Assembly: GCF_024436035.1 (NCBI RefSeq)
Contig: NZ_JANFNG010000026.1
Coordinates: 25,706 to 89,705 of the forward strand
DNA from: Streptomyces humicola
Lineage (GTDB): Bacteria; Actinomycetota; Actinomycetes; Streptomycetales; Streptomycetaceae
Reading direction: 5' to 3'
Length of the DNA: 64,000 bases
A model generated the notes under the pieces. That model had not been told where the DNA came from, did not search any database, and saw nothing but the letters and a program-made list of their open reading frames with translations. A program made the position numbers and the translations under genes. Positions 27,264-37,121 of this stretch are shown piece by piece; within the stretch, counting starts at the first letter, position 1, and each line of letters starts with the position of its first letter.

Positions 27264-28646
27264 TCAGAACAGCTTGCCCGGGTTGAGGATCCCCAGCGGG
27301 TCGAAGGCCGACTTGATGGCGCGCTGCATCTCGACACCGACCGGGCCCAGCTCACGCGCGAGCCATTCCTTCTTCAGGACGCCCACGCCGTGTTCACCCG
27401 TGATCGTGCCGCCCAGCCGCAGGCCCAGCTCCATGATCTCATCGAACGACTCGCGCGCCCTGCGGCTCTCGTCGGGGTCGGAGGAGTCGAAGCAGACCAC
27501 GGGGTGGGTGTTGCCGTCGCCGGCGTGGGCGCAGACGCCGATCGTCAGGCCGTACTTGGCCGCGATGGCGGCGACGCCGTCGAGCATCGCGCCGAGTTCG
27601 GAGCGCGGCACCGCCACGTCGTCGATCATCGTCGTGCCGCCCATGCGTTCCAGCGCCGTCAGCGACAAGCGGCGGGCCTGGAGCAGCATTTCGGATTCGG
27701 TGGCGTCCTCGGCGGGGACGACTGCCGTCGCGCCCGCCACCGTGCACAGTTTGCCGAGTGCGGCCAGGTCGGCGGCCGGGTCGGCGGTGTCGAAGGCGGC
27801 GAGCAGCAGCGCCTCCGTGGTCTCGGGCAGGCCCATGTTGGCCATGTCGTTGACGGCCCGGATGGTGGTGCGGTCCATCAGCTCCAGCAGCGAGGGGACA
27901 TGGCCACCTTCCATGATCGCGCAGACCGCGGTGCACGCCGTGGCCGTGGAGGGGAATTCGGCGACGAGGGCGAGCTGCGGCGGCGGGGTCGGCTTGAGGG
28001 CGAGCACTGCGCGGACGACGATGCCAAGGCTGCCCTCGGAGCCGACGAAGAGCCTGGTCAGGTCGTATCCGGCAACGCCCTTGGCGGTGCGGCGGCCGGT
28101 GTGCATCAGGCGCCCGTCGGCGAGCACGACGTCGAGGCCGAGCACGTACTCGGCCGTCACCCCGTACTTGACGCAGCACAGCCCGCCGGAGCCGGTGCCG
28201 ATATTTCCGCCGATCGTGCACTCCTCCCAACTGGAGGGGTCGGGAGGGTAGTACAGCCCCTTCTCGGCGACGGCGCGCGATAGTACGGCGTTGACGACGC
28301 CGGGTTCGACGACCGCGATCCGGTTGACGGGGTCGATCTCCAGGATCCGGTCCATCCTGACGAGCGACAGGACGATGCAGCCGTCGCTGGCGTTGGCTGC
28401 ACCGGACAGGCCGGTCCGGGCACCTTGTGGTACGACGGGCACCTGCAGCTCGGTCGCCGTGCGCATGACGTGCTGAACGTGCTCGACCGTGCGTGGCATG
28501 ACGACCACCGCGGGCACGCCCGCCTCGCAGAAGCTCGCCATGTCGTTGGCGTAAGCGGCGGTGATGTCGGGATCGGTGAGCACCGCGTCGTACGGGAGTC
28601 CGGCACGGAGTCGTTCGGTCAGCTCGCCGGCTTGCAGGGCTTCCAT
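27264..28646 (-). CDS. FAD-binding oxidoreductase, GlcD/D-lactate dehydrogenase type
   Basis: 460 residues from the ATG at 28646. The PCMH-type FAD domain is complete: VVVMPRTVEHVQHVMRTA, PVVPQGARTGLSGAANASDG, and CTIGGNIGTGSGGLCCVKYG. The C-terminal FAD-oxidase domain has GVCAHAGDGNTHP and TGEHGVGVLKKEWL, with the catalytic His. It resembles the GlcD subunit of glycolate oxidase and FAD D-2-hydroxyacid dehydrogenases. No GlcE or iron-sulfur partner is adjacent. It is separated from hpd by a terminator. Confidence 0.92.
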   Translation of the reverse strand: MEALQAGELTERLRAGLPYDAVLTDPDITAAYANDMASFCEAGVPAVVVMPRTVEHVQHVMRTATELQVPVVPQGARTGLSGAANASDGCIVLSLVRMDRILEIDPVNRIAVVEPGVVNAVLSRAVAEKGLYYPPDPSSWEECTIGGNIGTGSGGLCCVKYGVTAEYVLGLDVVLADGRLMHTGRRTAKGVAGYDLTRLFVGSEGSLGIVVRAVLALKPTPPPQLALVAEFPSTATACTAVCAIMEGGHVPSLLELMDRTTIRAVNDMANMGLPETTEALLLAAFDTADPAADLAALGKLCTVAGATAVVPAEDATESEMLLQARRLSLTALERMGGTTMIDDVAVPRSELGAMLDGVAAIAAKYGLTIGVCAHAGDGNTHPVVCFDSSDPDESRRARESFDEIMELGLRLGGTITGEHGVGVLKKEWLARELGPVGVEMQRAIKSAFDPLGILNPGKLF

Positions 28647-28666
28647 GGGTTCAGCGTGTCACTGCA

Positions 28667-28696
28667 CCGGGCGTGGGGGAAGATCCCCACGCCCGG
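28667..28696. terminator. terminator after hpd
   Basis: CCGGGCGTGGGG and CCCCACGCCCGG form a 12-bp perfect stem with a 6-base loop, just past the hpd stop and before the oxidoreductase start. Confidence 0.85.
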
Positions 28697-28712
28697 CGTC
28701 GCCTTCATCCGT

Positions 28713-29918
<1,206 letters not shown>

Positions 29919-30001
29919 TCACTGTTTCGATAGGCAATCTGCATAGCACGACTGGGCATGGCCTCGACATTGTGTACATGATGACCACCGGAGGTGGCGG
30001 A

Positions 30002-30490
30002 ATGGGGATCGACGCGCTGGACGGGCGGCTGATCAAGCTGCTGGCGGAGGAGCCGAGGATCGGCGTCCTGGAGATGTCGCGGCGGCTGGGAGTGGCCCGC
30101 GGGACGGTGCAGGCCCGTCTTGACCGGATGCGGGCCAATGGGGTGATCCGGGGGTTCGGGCCGCAGGTCGATCCGGCGGCTCTGGGCTATCCGGTGACAG
30201 CCTTCGCGACGCTGGAGATCAAGCAGGGCCAAGGACCGGATGTGCGAGCGCATTTGGCGACGGTGCCGGAGGTGCTCGAGCTGCACACCACGACCGGGCA
30301 AGGGGACATGCTGTGCCGTCTGGTGGCCCGCTCGAATGCCGACCTTCAACGTGTGATCGACCGGGTGGTGGGTTTTGATGGCATCGTGCGTGCTTCCACC
30401 GCGATCGTCTTGGAAAATCCGGTGCCGCTCCGGATCATCCCGCTGGTGGAACAGGCGTCGCGTCAGGGACCGGGATCAGGCCCCGGCTGA
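30002..30490 (+). CDS. Lrp/AsnC family regulator
   Basis: 162 residues from the ATG at 30002, with GGAGG eight bases upstream; in-frame starts at 29972-29981 lack such a site. The helix-turn-helix is IDALDGRLIKLLAEEPRIGV to ARGTVQARLDRMRANGVI. The RAM effector domain follows from PQVDPAALGYPVTAFATLEI to DLQRVIDRVVGFDGI. It is divergent from hpd, so control of tyrosine breakdown in response to an aromatic amino acid is likely. It is followed after 17 bp by the ABC transporter operon and may be co-transcribed with it. Confidence 0.92.
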   Translation: MGIDALDGRLIKLLAEEPRIGVLEMSRRLGVARGTVQARLDRMRANGVIRGFGPQVDPAALGYPVTAFATLEIKQGQGPDVRAHLATVPEVLELHTTTGQGDMLCRLVARSNADLQRVIDRVVGFDGIVRASTAIVLENPVPLRIIPLVEQASRQGPGSGPG

Positions 30491-30507
30491 GCCGGTGGAG
30501 GCGGGAC

Positions 30508-31155
30508 GTGAGCTTCTGGGACTTCGTGGGCAGCAGGCGTCAGCAGCTGCTGATGGACACGTATCAGCACGCCAGTGCGGTGTTCCAGTGCATGGTGGTC
30601 GCGGCGGTGATCGGGATCGGGATCGGGATGCTGACCTACCGGAACGAACGGGCGGGACGCCTTGCGATCGCCACGACGGTCACGATCATGACAATCCCTT
30701 CGTACGCGCTGCTCGGTCTGCTCATCCCGGCGCTCGGTCTCGGCGTGCCGCCGACGGTGACGGCGCTCGTGCTGTACGCGCTGCTGCCGATCGTCCGTAA
30801 CGCGATCGTGGGGCTGCGCGGTGTGGACCCGTCGCTGGTGGACGCGGCCAGAGGGATCGGGATGAGCAGGGCGGCACAGATCGCCAGGGTCGAGCTGCCG
30901 GTCGCATGGCCGACGATCCTCACCGGGATCCGGGTCGCGACCCAGATGCTCATGGGTATCGCCGCGATCGCCGCGTTCGCGTCGGGGCCGGGGCTCGGCA
31001 ACGAGATCTTCGCCGGGATCTCCAGTCTGGGCAGCGCGAACTCGCTCAATCAGGTGCTCGCCGGAACGCTGGGCATCGTGGTGCTGGCGCTGCTCTTCGA
31101 CGCCGCTCTGGTGCTGATCGGGCGGTTGACGACGTCGAGGGGGATCCGTGCCTGA
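30508..31155 (+). CDS. osmoprotectant/quaternary-amine ABC permease 1
   Basis: 215 residues from a GTG at 30508 with GTGGAGGCGGG upstream. It is a compact permease of the OpuB/OpuC/ProW type, with about five to six helices. The inner-membrane signature is GLRGVDPSLVDAARGIGMSR and is followed by VELPVAWPTILTGIRVA. It forms the membrane channel with the second permease encoded downstream. The next gene starts 8 bp before its stop. Confidence 0.92.
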   Translation: MSFWDFVGSRRQQLLMDTYQHASAVFQCMVVAAVIGIGIGMLTYRNERAGRLAIATTVTIMTIPSYALLGLLIPALGLGVPPTVTALVLYALLPIVRNAIVGLRGVDPSLVDAARGIGMSRAAQIARVELPVAWPTILTGIRVATQMLMGIAAIAAFASGPGLGNEIFAGISSLGSANSLNQVLAGTLGIVVLALLFDAALVLIGRLTTSRGIRA

Positions 31156-32389
31156 GGGCGACGCCGTCACGGGGGCGACGATCGAGCTGGACGAGCTCAC
31201 CAAGCGGTACGGGCACAGCGCCCAGCCCGCGGTGGACGGCGTCAGCATGGAGATCGCCGCCGGGGAGACGGTGATCCTCGTCGGCCCCTCGGGGTGCGGC
31301 AAGTCCACATGCCTGCGAATGATCAATCGGCTGATCGAACCGACATCAGGCCGAATTCTGATCAATGGTGAGGACGTCACCGGCATCGATCCGGTGAAGC
31401 TGCGGCGCCGCATCGGCTATGCGATCCAGTCCTCGGGTCTGTTCCCGCACATGACCGTCGCCGAGAACATCGCTCAGGTGCCGAAGATGCTCGGATGGTC
31501 GAAGTCGACCGTGCGTGATCGGGTGGAGCAGATGCTCGATCTTGTCGGTCTCGATCCGCGCGAGTTCCATGGGCGGTATCCGCGGCAGCTTTCCGGCGGA
31601 CAGCAGCAACGGGTGGGGGTGGCGCGGGCACTGGCCGCCGATCCGCCGGTGCTGTTGATGGACGAGCCGTTCGGCGCGGTCGATCCGATCACGCGCGACC
31701 ATCTGCAGGACGAACTGATCAGGCTGCAGCACGAGTTGCATAAGACGATCGTGTTCGTCACCCACGACTTCGATGAAGCGATCAAGCTCGGTGATCGAAT
31801 CGCGGTATTGCGCGAACAATCACACATCGCTCAGTTCGACACGCCGGAGGCGATCCTCACCAACCCGGCGGACGACTTCGTCTCCGGCTTCGTCGGCGCC
31901 GGCGCGGCGCTCAAGCGGCTGAACCTCACCCGGGTACGGGACGTCGGGGTTGTCGACGTCCCGACCGCCGCCATGGACGACCCGCGGGAGACCGTTGTCG
32001 ACCGGTTGCGCGAGGGGACAAGCAACGAGCTGCTGCTGCTCGACCGGCGCGGACGCCCCTACAAGTGGCTGCGCACCGGCGACCTGGCGCTCGCCAAGGG
32101 CTCGCTCGCCCGCGCCGGAACGCCCGTCACCGGCCATGTCTCGCGCGATGCGACGCTGCGCGACGCGCTGGAGGCGGTGCTCACCGACAGCGCCGGGCGT
32201 GTGCCGGTCACCGGGCGGCGCGGCGAGTACGTGGGCGTCGTGGACATGGAAACGCTGATGAACTCCGTACACGAACTGCTCGAAGCCGATCGTATGGCCG
32301 CGATCGAGCACCGCCACGATCTGGAGGAGATGCGCGCCCACCACACCCAGGAGCAGCTGGAGGCCGGTTTCGGGGAGGGCGGGCGGTGA
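31148..32389 (+). CDS. quaternary-amine ABC ATPase with CBS domains
   Basis: 413 residues from a GTG at 31148 that overlaps the previous gene. Walker A is GPSGCGKST near 50, the signature is LSGGQQQRVGVARAL near 150, and Walker B is VLLMDEPFGAVDP. The last 150 residues form a CBS pair (from LNLTRVRDVGVVDVPTAAMD to VPVTGRRGEYVGVVDMETLM). In OpuA-type systems this pair senses ionic strength and gates transport. A hydrophilic C-terminal helix follows. The order and CBS tail fit OpuBA/OpuCA/ProV proteins that carry glycine betaine, choline or carnitine. Confidence 0.94.
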   Translation: MPEGDAVTGATIELDELTKRYGHSAQPAVDGVSMEIAAGETVILVGPSGCGKSTCLRMINRLIEPTSGRILINGEDVTGIDPVKLRRRIGYAIQSSGLFPHMTVAENIAQVPKMLGWSKSTVRDRVEQMLDLVGLDPREFHGRYPRQLSGGQQQRVGVARALAADPPVLLMDEPFGAVDPITRDHLQDELIRLQHELHKTIVFVTHDFDEAIKLGDRIAVLREQSHIAQFDTPEAILTNPADDFVSGFVGAGAALKRLNLTRVRDVGVVDVPTAAMDDPRETVVDRLREGTSNELLLLDRRGRPYKWLRTGDLALAKGSLARAGTPVTGHVSRDATLRDALEAVLTDSAGRVPVTGRRGEYVGVVDMETLMNSVHELLEADRMAAIEHRHDLEEMRAHHTQEQLEAGFGEGGR

Positions 32390-33189
32390 CGGCCGGCCCG
32401 GGGACGGAGGAGGCCCAGCCGGTCACCTCGGCGCTGCAGTCGGCCCCGATGCCGCGCAAGGTGACGGCCAAGAAGCTGATCGTCACTCCGATCGTGATCG
32501 TTCTTGCACTGATCGGCACGTATGTGTGGATCAGCAACGTCTCGCTCGACCCGATCGAGAAGAACTCGCTCAGCGGGGCGCTGGTGCGTCAGGCGCTGTG
32601 GCAGCACATCCGACTCACCGCCTACTCCACCTTCTTCGTTCTGGTCATCGCCATTCCGTTGGGCATCGCGCTCACCCGCGGGGGTGTGCGCAAGGCCTCA
32701 CCGGTCGCTACCGCGATTGCCAACCTCGGCCAGTCCATCCCGTCGATCGGCCTGCTGGCGCTGCTCACCTTCTGGCTCGGCATCGGGCCGAGAACAGCGC
32801 TGGTGGGCATGGTGGCCTATGCGGTCCTGCCGGTGCTCAGCAACACCATGAGCGGGCTGCGCGGCATCGACCCGCAGCTGGTGGATGCGGCCCGCGGAAT
32901 CGGGATGTCCGGGTTCGGGGTGCTGACAAAGGTCGAACTGCCGCTCGCCGTACCGCTGATCCTTGCCGGGGTGCGCAATGCGCTGGTGCTCAACGTCGGT
33001 ACCGGCACCCTCGCCGGGTTCGTCAGCGGCGGCGGCCTCGGCACGCTGATCACCAACGGGATCGTGACCCAGCGCACGAGGGTGCTGATCGTGGGGTCGG
33101 TGCTGGCGGTGGCGCTCGCGCTGTTCGTCGACTGGCTGGCGTCCCTCGCCGAGCTGCAGTTGACCCCGCGGGGCCTGGAGGAGTCGTGA
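32386..33189 (+). CDS. osmoprotectant/quaternary-amine ABC permease 2
   Basis: 267 residues from a GTG at 32386 that overlaps the ATPase stop (GTGA). The N-terminal 30 residues are cytoplasmic; six helices follow. The permease signature is GLRGIDPQLVDAARGIGMSG with VELPLAVPLILAGVRNA after it. It differs clearly from permease 1, so the channel is likely a heterodimer. The downstream binding-protein gene again starts by GTGA overlap. Confidence 0.92.
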   Translation: MTAGPGTEEAQPVTSALQSAPMPRKVTAKKLIVTPIVIVLALIGTYVWISNVSLDPIEKNSLSGALVRQALWQHIRLTAYSTFFVLVIAIPLGIALTRGGVRKASPVATAIANLGQSIPSIGLLALLTFWLGIGPRTALVGMVAYAVLPVLSNTMSGLRGIDPQLVDAARGIGMSGFGVLTKVELPLAVPLILAGVRNALVLNVGTGTLAGFVSGGGLGTLITNGIVTQRTRVLIVGSVLAVALALFVDWLASLAELQLTPRGLEES

Positions 33190-34166
33190 GGGCGTGGGTC
33201 TCGGCTGCCGTGGCGCTGGCGGCGTGCGCCCTGGCCGGGTGTGCCCTGGCCGGGTGCGGGCTGCAGAGCGGGCAGGTCATCGCGGACTCGGTGCGGCCGG
33301 GATCGGTCGGCGGCGGGCGGACGCTGGCGGGAGCCCATCTGACGGTGGCGTCCAAGGCGGACACCGAGCAGCGGCTGCTGGGCCAGATCACCGGACTCGT
33401 CCTGAAGGCGGCCGGCGCCACCGTACGGGACAAGACAGGCATCAGCGGCTCGATCGGCGCCCGGCAGGCGATCCTCAGCGGCACGGCGGACGCGATGTAC
33501 GACTACACCGGCACCGCCTGGATCACCTACCTCGGCCACACCGGACCGATCCCCGACCCGCAGGCCCAGTGGCGCGCCGTACGCGGCGAGGACGCCCACA
33601 ACGGCGTCACCTGGCTGCCCCCGGCCACGCTCAACAACACCTATGCCTTCGCCGTCAACGCGGCTAACCGCGACAGGTACCGGCTGACCAGCCTCACCGA
33701 TGTCGCGTCGCTCTTCCGGCGCGATCCGGCCGCGGTGACGATCTGCGCGGACAACGAGTTCGCGATCCGCCAGGACGGGCTGCCCGGAGTGCTCAAGGCG
33801 TACGGCATCTCGCTGCCGAAGGCGCGGATCATGACAATGGACGCGGGGCTGATCTACACCCAGGTCGCGGCCGGCCGTCCGTGCGTCCTCGGCGATGTCT
33901 ACGCCACCGACGGACGCATCCCGGCGGACCGCCTGACCGTGCTCCGCGACGACAAGCACTTCTTCCCCGACTACAACGCGGCGCCCGTCATCCACACCAG
34001 GACGCTGGAGCGCTATCCGCAGATCGCCCGGCTGCTGGCGCCGGTGACCGCGAAACTGACCACCGAGGAGGCCCGCAGGCTCAACGCCCAGGTGGACGTC
34101 GACGGGCGCGACGTCCGGGACGTGGCGAAGGCGTGGCTCACGAAGAAAGGTTTCATCAGGCCATGA
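33186..34166 (+). CDS. osmoprotectant-binding lipoprotein 1
   Basis: 326 residues from a GTG at 33186. The signal peptide ends in two tandem lipobox-like stretches, CALAGCALAGCGLQSG, so the acylated Cys is ambiguous. The body is an OpuC-type fold: SIGARQAIL, ADAMYDYTGTAWITYLGH with ligand-cage aromatics, and DDKHFFPDYNAAPVI. The usual SKNFTEQ segment of the ligand site is SKADTEQ here. It shares a nearly identical 158-bp tract with the next gene. It probably arose by tandem duplication and has diverged in the N-lobe, maybe in ligand choice. Confidence 0.92.
   Translation: MRAWVSAAVALAACALAGCALAGCGLQSGQVIADSVRPGSVGGGRTLAGAHLTVASKADTEQRLLGQITGLVLKAAGATVRDKTGISGSIGARQAILSGTADAMYDYTGTAWITYLGHTGPIPDPQAQWRAVRGEDAHNGVTWLPPATLNNTYAFAVNAANRDRYRLTSLTDVASLFRRDPAAVTICADNEFAIRQDGLPGVLKAYGISLPKARIMTMDAGLIYTQVAAGRPCVLGDVYATDGRIPADRLTVLRDDKHFFPDYNAAPVIHTRTLERYPQIARLLAPVTAKLTTEEARRLNAQVDVDGRDVRDVAKAWLTKKGFIRP
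33486..33643 (+). repeat. near-identical tract, copy 1
   Basis: 158 bp that recurs at 34466-34623 in the neighbouring paralogue with about two mismatches. The DNA on either side is much more divergent. It encodes ADAMYDYTGTAW through PPATLNNTY. Confidence 0.9.
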
Positions 34167-35149
34167 GGGACACCCGGACCCAGTGGGCGGGCGTCGCGGC
34201 CGTCGGGGTCGCGCTGCCCGCCGCGCTCTGCGGGTGCGGCCTGAAGAGCGGTGAGGTGATCGCCGATGCCGTGGGACCGGGTTCGATCGGAAAAGATCAA
34301 CCGCTCAAGGGCGTGACGATCACGGTCACATCGAAGAACTTCAGCGAACAGATCATCCTCGGCGAGATGATGGGCCTTGCCCTCAAGGCGGCCGGTGCGC
34401 AGGTCATCGACAGAACGAACATCCAGGGTTCGATCGGCGCCCGCCAGGCGATCCTCAAGGGCACCGCGGACGCGATGTACGACTACACCGGCACCGCCTG
34501 GATCACCTACCTCGGCCACACAAGACCGATCCCCGACCCGCAGGCCCAGTGGCGCGCCGTACGCGGCGAGGACGCCCACAACGGCGTCACCTGGCTGCCC
34601 CCGGCCACGCTCAACAACACCTACGCGCTGGGAGCCAATCAGGCCAACCAGAAGAAGTACGGCTTCACGACACTCTCCGATGTCGCGGCGCTGTCGAGGT
34701 CTGCACCGGGCGCCGTGACGCTGTGCGTGGAGAACGAGTTCGACGTCCGCGAGGACGGTCTGCCGGGGATGGAGAAGGCCTACGGGATGAAGATTCCCGC
34801 CGCGAACGTGAAGGTGACGGACAGCGGCATCGTCTACACGCAGGTGGCGAACGGCAGTTCCTGCATCCTCGGCGAGGTGTTCACCACCGACGGCCGCATC
34901 CCCGCCAAGCACCTGCACGTGCTCGCCGACGACAAGCACTTCTTCCCCAACTACAACGCGGCCCCGGAGATCAACAGCGCGTTCCTGATGAAGCATCCGC
35001 AACTCGCTGCCGTGCTCGACCCGATCACGAAGAAGCTGACCACGCGGAACCAGCAGCAGCTGAACGCGAAGGTCGACGTCGGCGGCGAGGACCCGAGGAA
35101 GGTGGCGAAGGCGTGGCTGGTGCGCGAGGGGTTCATCACGGCGCGCTGA
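34163..35149 (+). CDS. osmoprotectant-binding lipoprotein 2
   Basis: 328 residues from an ATG at 34163 that overlaps the previous stop (ATGA). The lipobox region is ALCGCGLKSG. The N-lobe has the canonical TVTSKNFSEQIILGEMM, then SIGARQAIL, ADAMYDYTGTAWITYLGH and DDKHFFPNYNAAPEI. It is the more typical of the two binding proteins and probably the ancestral betaine/choline binder. It is the last gene of the five-gene operon; all junctions overlap, so the operon is tightly coupled. Confidence 0.93.
   Translation: MRDTRTQWAGVAAVGVALPAALCGCGLKSGEVIADAVGPGSIGKDQPLKGVTITVTSKNFSEQIILGEMMGLALKAAGAQVIDRTNIQGSIGARQAILKGTADAMYDYTGTAWITYLGHTRPIPDPQAQWRAVRGEDAHNGVTWLPPATLNNTYALGANQANQKKYGFTTLSDVAALSRSAPGAVTLCVENEFDVREDGLPGMEKAYGMKIPAANVKVTDSGIVYTQVANGSSCILGEVFTTDGRIPAKHLHVLADDKHFFPNYNAAPEINSAFLMKHPQLAAVLDPITKKLTTRNQQQLNAKVDVGGEDPRKVAKAWLVREGFITAR
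34466..34623 (+). repeat. near-identical tract, copy 2
   Basis: Partner of 33486-33643, offset by exactly 980 bp. It suggests recent gene conversion between the two binding-protein genes. Confidence 0.9.
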
Positions 35150-35214
35150 GCAGCGGCTGCGGCAGTGTCTGCAGCCCGCCAGAGGCCCTGCGGAGGCCCG
35201 CCGGAGGCCCTGCG

Positions 35215-36000
35215 TCAGCAGCTGGGCACCGTGCTGCCGCTGTTCAGGGAGGACAGGGCGGCGAGCGCGCCGTCGAGCGAAGTCACGGGGATGACCTGAA
35301 GCCCCGCGGGTGTGATGGCCTTGGCGTCGGAGCATTCGGCCTGCGGGACGAGGAAGACGGCGGCTCCGTCGCGCCTGGCGGCCTGCTCCTTGAGCTGGAC
35401 GCCGCCGACCGCGCCGACCGTGCCGTCGGCGGTGATCGTGCCCGTACCGGCGATGCGGCGACCTCCGGTCAGGTCGCCGCCCTTGCCGTTGCCGTGGAGC
35501 GAGTCGATGATCCCGAGGGTGAACATCAGCCCTGCGCTCGGACCGCCGACGTCGGCGAGCTTCAGCGTCACCTTCACTCGGGAGGGTGACATATGGAGGT
35601 ACCGCAGGGCGGCGGCGGTCGCCGCGTCCTGGGACTGCTTCATCTCGGCGGCATTCTGCCGGTTGATCTGCTGGACGGAACCGCCCGGGTAGACGGCGCT
35701 GCGCGGCATCACCGCCTCATCCGTGCGGAACCAGGCCTTGATCGCGTCCGTGAGGTGGAGGGACGCGTTGGGCTCGGTGGCGGCGATGGTGACCATCCGC
35801 AGCTGGCCGCTGGTGGTACGGGTCTTGGCGCCGGCGATGGTGATCACCGGCTGTCCGTTGTTGGAGCCGAGGACGTTCGCGGTCAGGCCCGGCACCGCGA
35901 TCGTGATCGGCAGCGGAGCGAGGGCGGCCACCGCGATCAGCGCGACGACGAGGGCGGAGCAGACGGAGAGAATCCTGGCGCGAGAAGACACGTAGGGCAT
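35215..36000 (-). CDS. membrane-anchored S16 (Lon-fold) serine protease, YlbL-like
   Basis: 261 residues from an ATG at 36000. One N-terminal membrane segment (ILSVCSALVVALIAVAAL) is followed by an extracytoplasmic part and a Lon-type proteolytic domain. The catalytic Ser is in GGPSAGLMFTLGIID near 152 and the Lys in VGGVQLKEQAA near 202; TGTITADGTVGAVGG is also typical. A PDZ domain, normally between anchor and protease in YlbL proteins, is short or degenerate here. It faces outward, and its target is unknown. Convergent with the ABC operon. Confidence 0.87.
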   Translation of the reverse strand: MPYVSSRARILSVCSALVVALIAVAALAPLPITIAVPGLTANVLGSNNGQPVITIAGAKTRTTSGQLRMVTIAATEPNASLHLTDAIKAWFRTDEAVMPRSAVYPGGSVQQINRQNAAEMKQSQDAATAAALRYLHMSPSRVKVTLKLADVGGPSAGLMFTLGIIDSLHGNGKGGDLTGGRRIAGTGTITADGTVGAVGGVQLKEQAARRDGAAVFLVPQAECSDAKAITPAGLQVIPVTSLDGALAALSSLNSGSTVPSC

Positions 36001-36108
36001 TAAAACGGATCACGGGGGCAAGCCGCGGAAGTGGGCCCGGCACCGCGCTCGGCCCCGGGCTTCATCGCCTCCGCCGTCGTCTCCGTCATCGTTGCGCCGT
36101 CGTCTCCG

Positions 36109-36852
36109 TCATCGCAGGGCATCCGCGACCTCACGTGCCGCTTCGACGACGCGGAGGCCGACCCGTTCGGGCACGGATTCCGCGAGCATCACCACGCCGA
36201 CGCTGCCCTCGACGCCGGTGACACCGAGCAGCGGTGCGGCGGCTCCGCTCGCGCCGGCTTCGAGTTCTCCGTGGGTGAGGACATAGCCCGGCCACGCAGT
36301 GGCCGTAGCGGGCTCGGCGGTGAGGGTCGCCGTTGTGGAGCCCGCGCCGACTTCGGCGTACGGGACCGGGGCGCCGGCCTGTGCCGGAATGCCGGCCACG
36401 CGGGCCCGCATCCGTCCCTCCAGGATCGCCTTGCCCGCGGCACCGCGGTCGAGGGCGTGACGGAATCCCGTCCGGTAGGCGACGTGGTAGTCCGTCCAGC
36501 TTGGCTCGACGACGGCCACCGCGAGCGCCTCGTTGCCGTCGACGAGCGTGAGGTGTGCGGTGGCGCCGACGTCGTCGGCGAGTGACCGCAGCGCGGGGAG
36601 CGCAGCCTCGCGCAGCAGCGGATGCACCTGGTGGGCCAGGCGCAGCACGCCGAGCCCGACCCTGGCCCGGCCGCCCACGTCACGGCGGACGAGGGCGTGC
36701 TGCTCCAGTGTGGCGAGCAGCCGGTAGACGACGGTCCGGTTGACGCCGAGCCGCGCCGCGAGCTCGGTGACGGTGAGCCCGTGGTCGGTGTCGGCCAGCA
36801 GTTTGAGGACCCGTAGGCCTCGGTCGAGCGTCTGTGAAGTTTCCGCGGTCAC
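36109..36852 (-). CDS. IclR family regulator
   Basis: 247 residues from a GTG at 36852 with GGAGGAGGGG upstream. The winged helix covers SQTLDRGLRVLKLLADTDHG to RTVVYRLLATLEQHALV. The effector domain runs from LREAALPALRSLADDVGATA to VGVVMLAESVPER. IclR proteins usually control carbon-catabolism genes nearby; none is obvious, as its neighbours are a protease and a helicase. Effector unknown. Confidence 0.92.
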   Translation of the reverse strand: MTAETSQTLDRGLRVLKLLADTDHGLTVTELAARLGVNRTVVYRLLATLEQHALVRRDVGGRARVGLGVLRLAHQVHPLLREAALPALRSLADDVGATAHLTLVDGNEALAVAVVEPSWTDYHVAYRTGFRHALDRGAAGKAILEGRMRARVAGIPAQAGAPVPYAEVGAGSTTATLTAEPATATAWPGYVLTHGELEAGASGAAAPLLGVTGVEGSVGVVMLAESVPERVGLRVVEAAREVADALR

Positions 36853-37121
36853 GACGCCCCTCCTCCGGTGAGTGGCGGCTCCCACGGAGGTGCGCTGCCG
36901 TAGGTGGCAGCGCGCGCAGAGGCCGCCGGTCGGTCGCGTGAGTCCGGCTGCGCTCCGCGGCGGCGTTGCCACGGCGCGTGCGTGACGGGGACAGTAGCGA
37001 GCCGTACCGCGCAGCGGAAGAGCCCGTCCACAATCCGGGCACATGGTTTGTCTACCGGTGACCTTTGCCGGCCCGGCGCCGGCTGCGGCACATCCGCGAC
37101 CGCGACCGCGACCGCGGCGTG

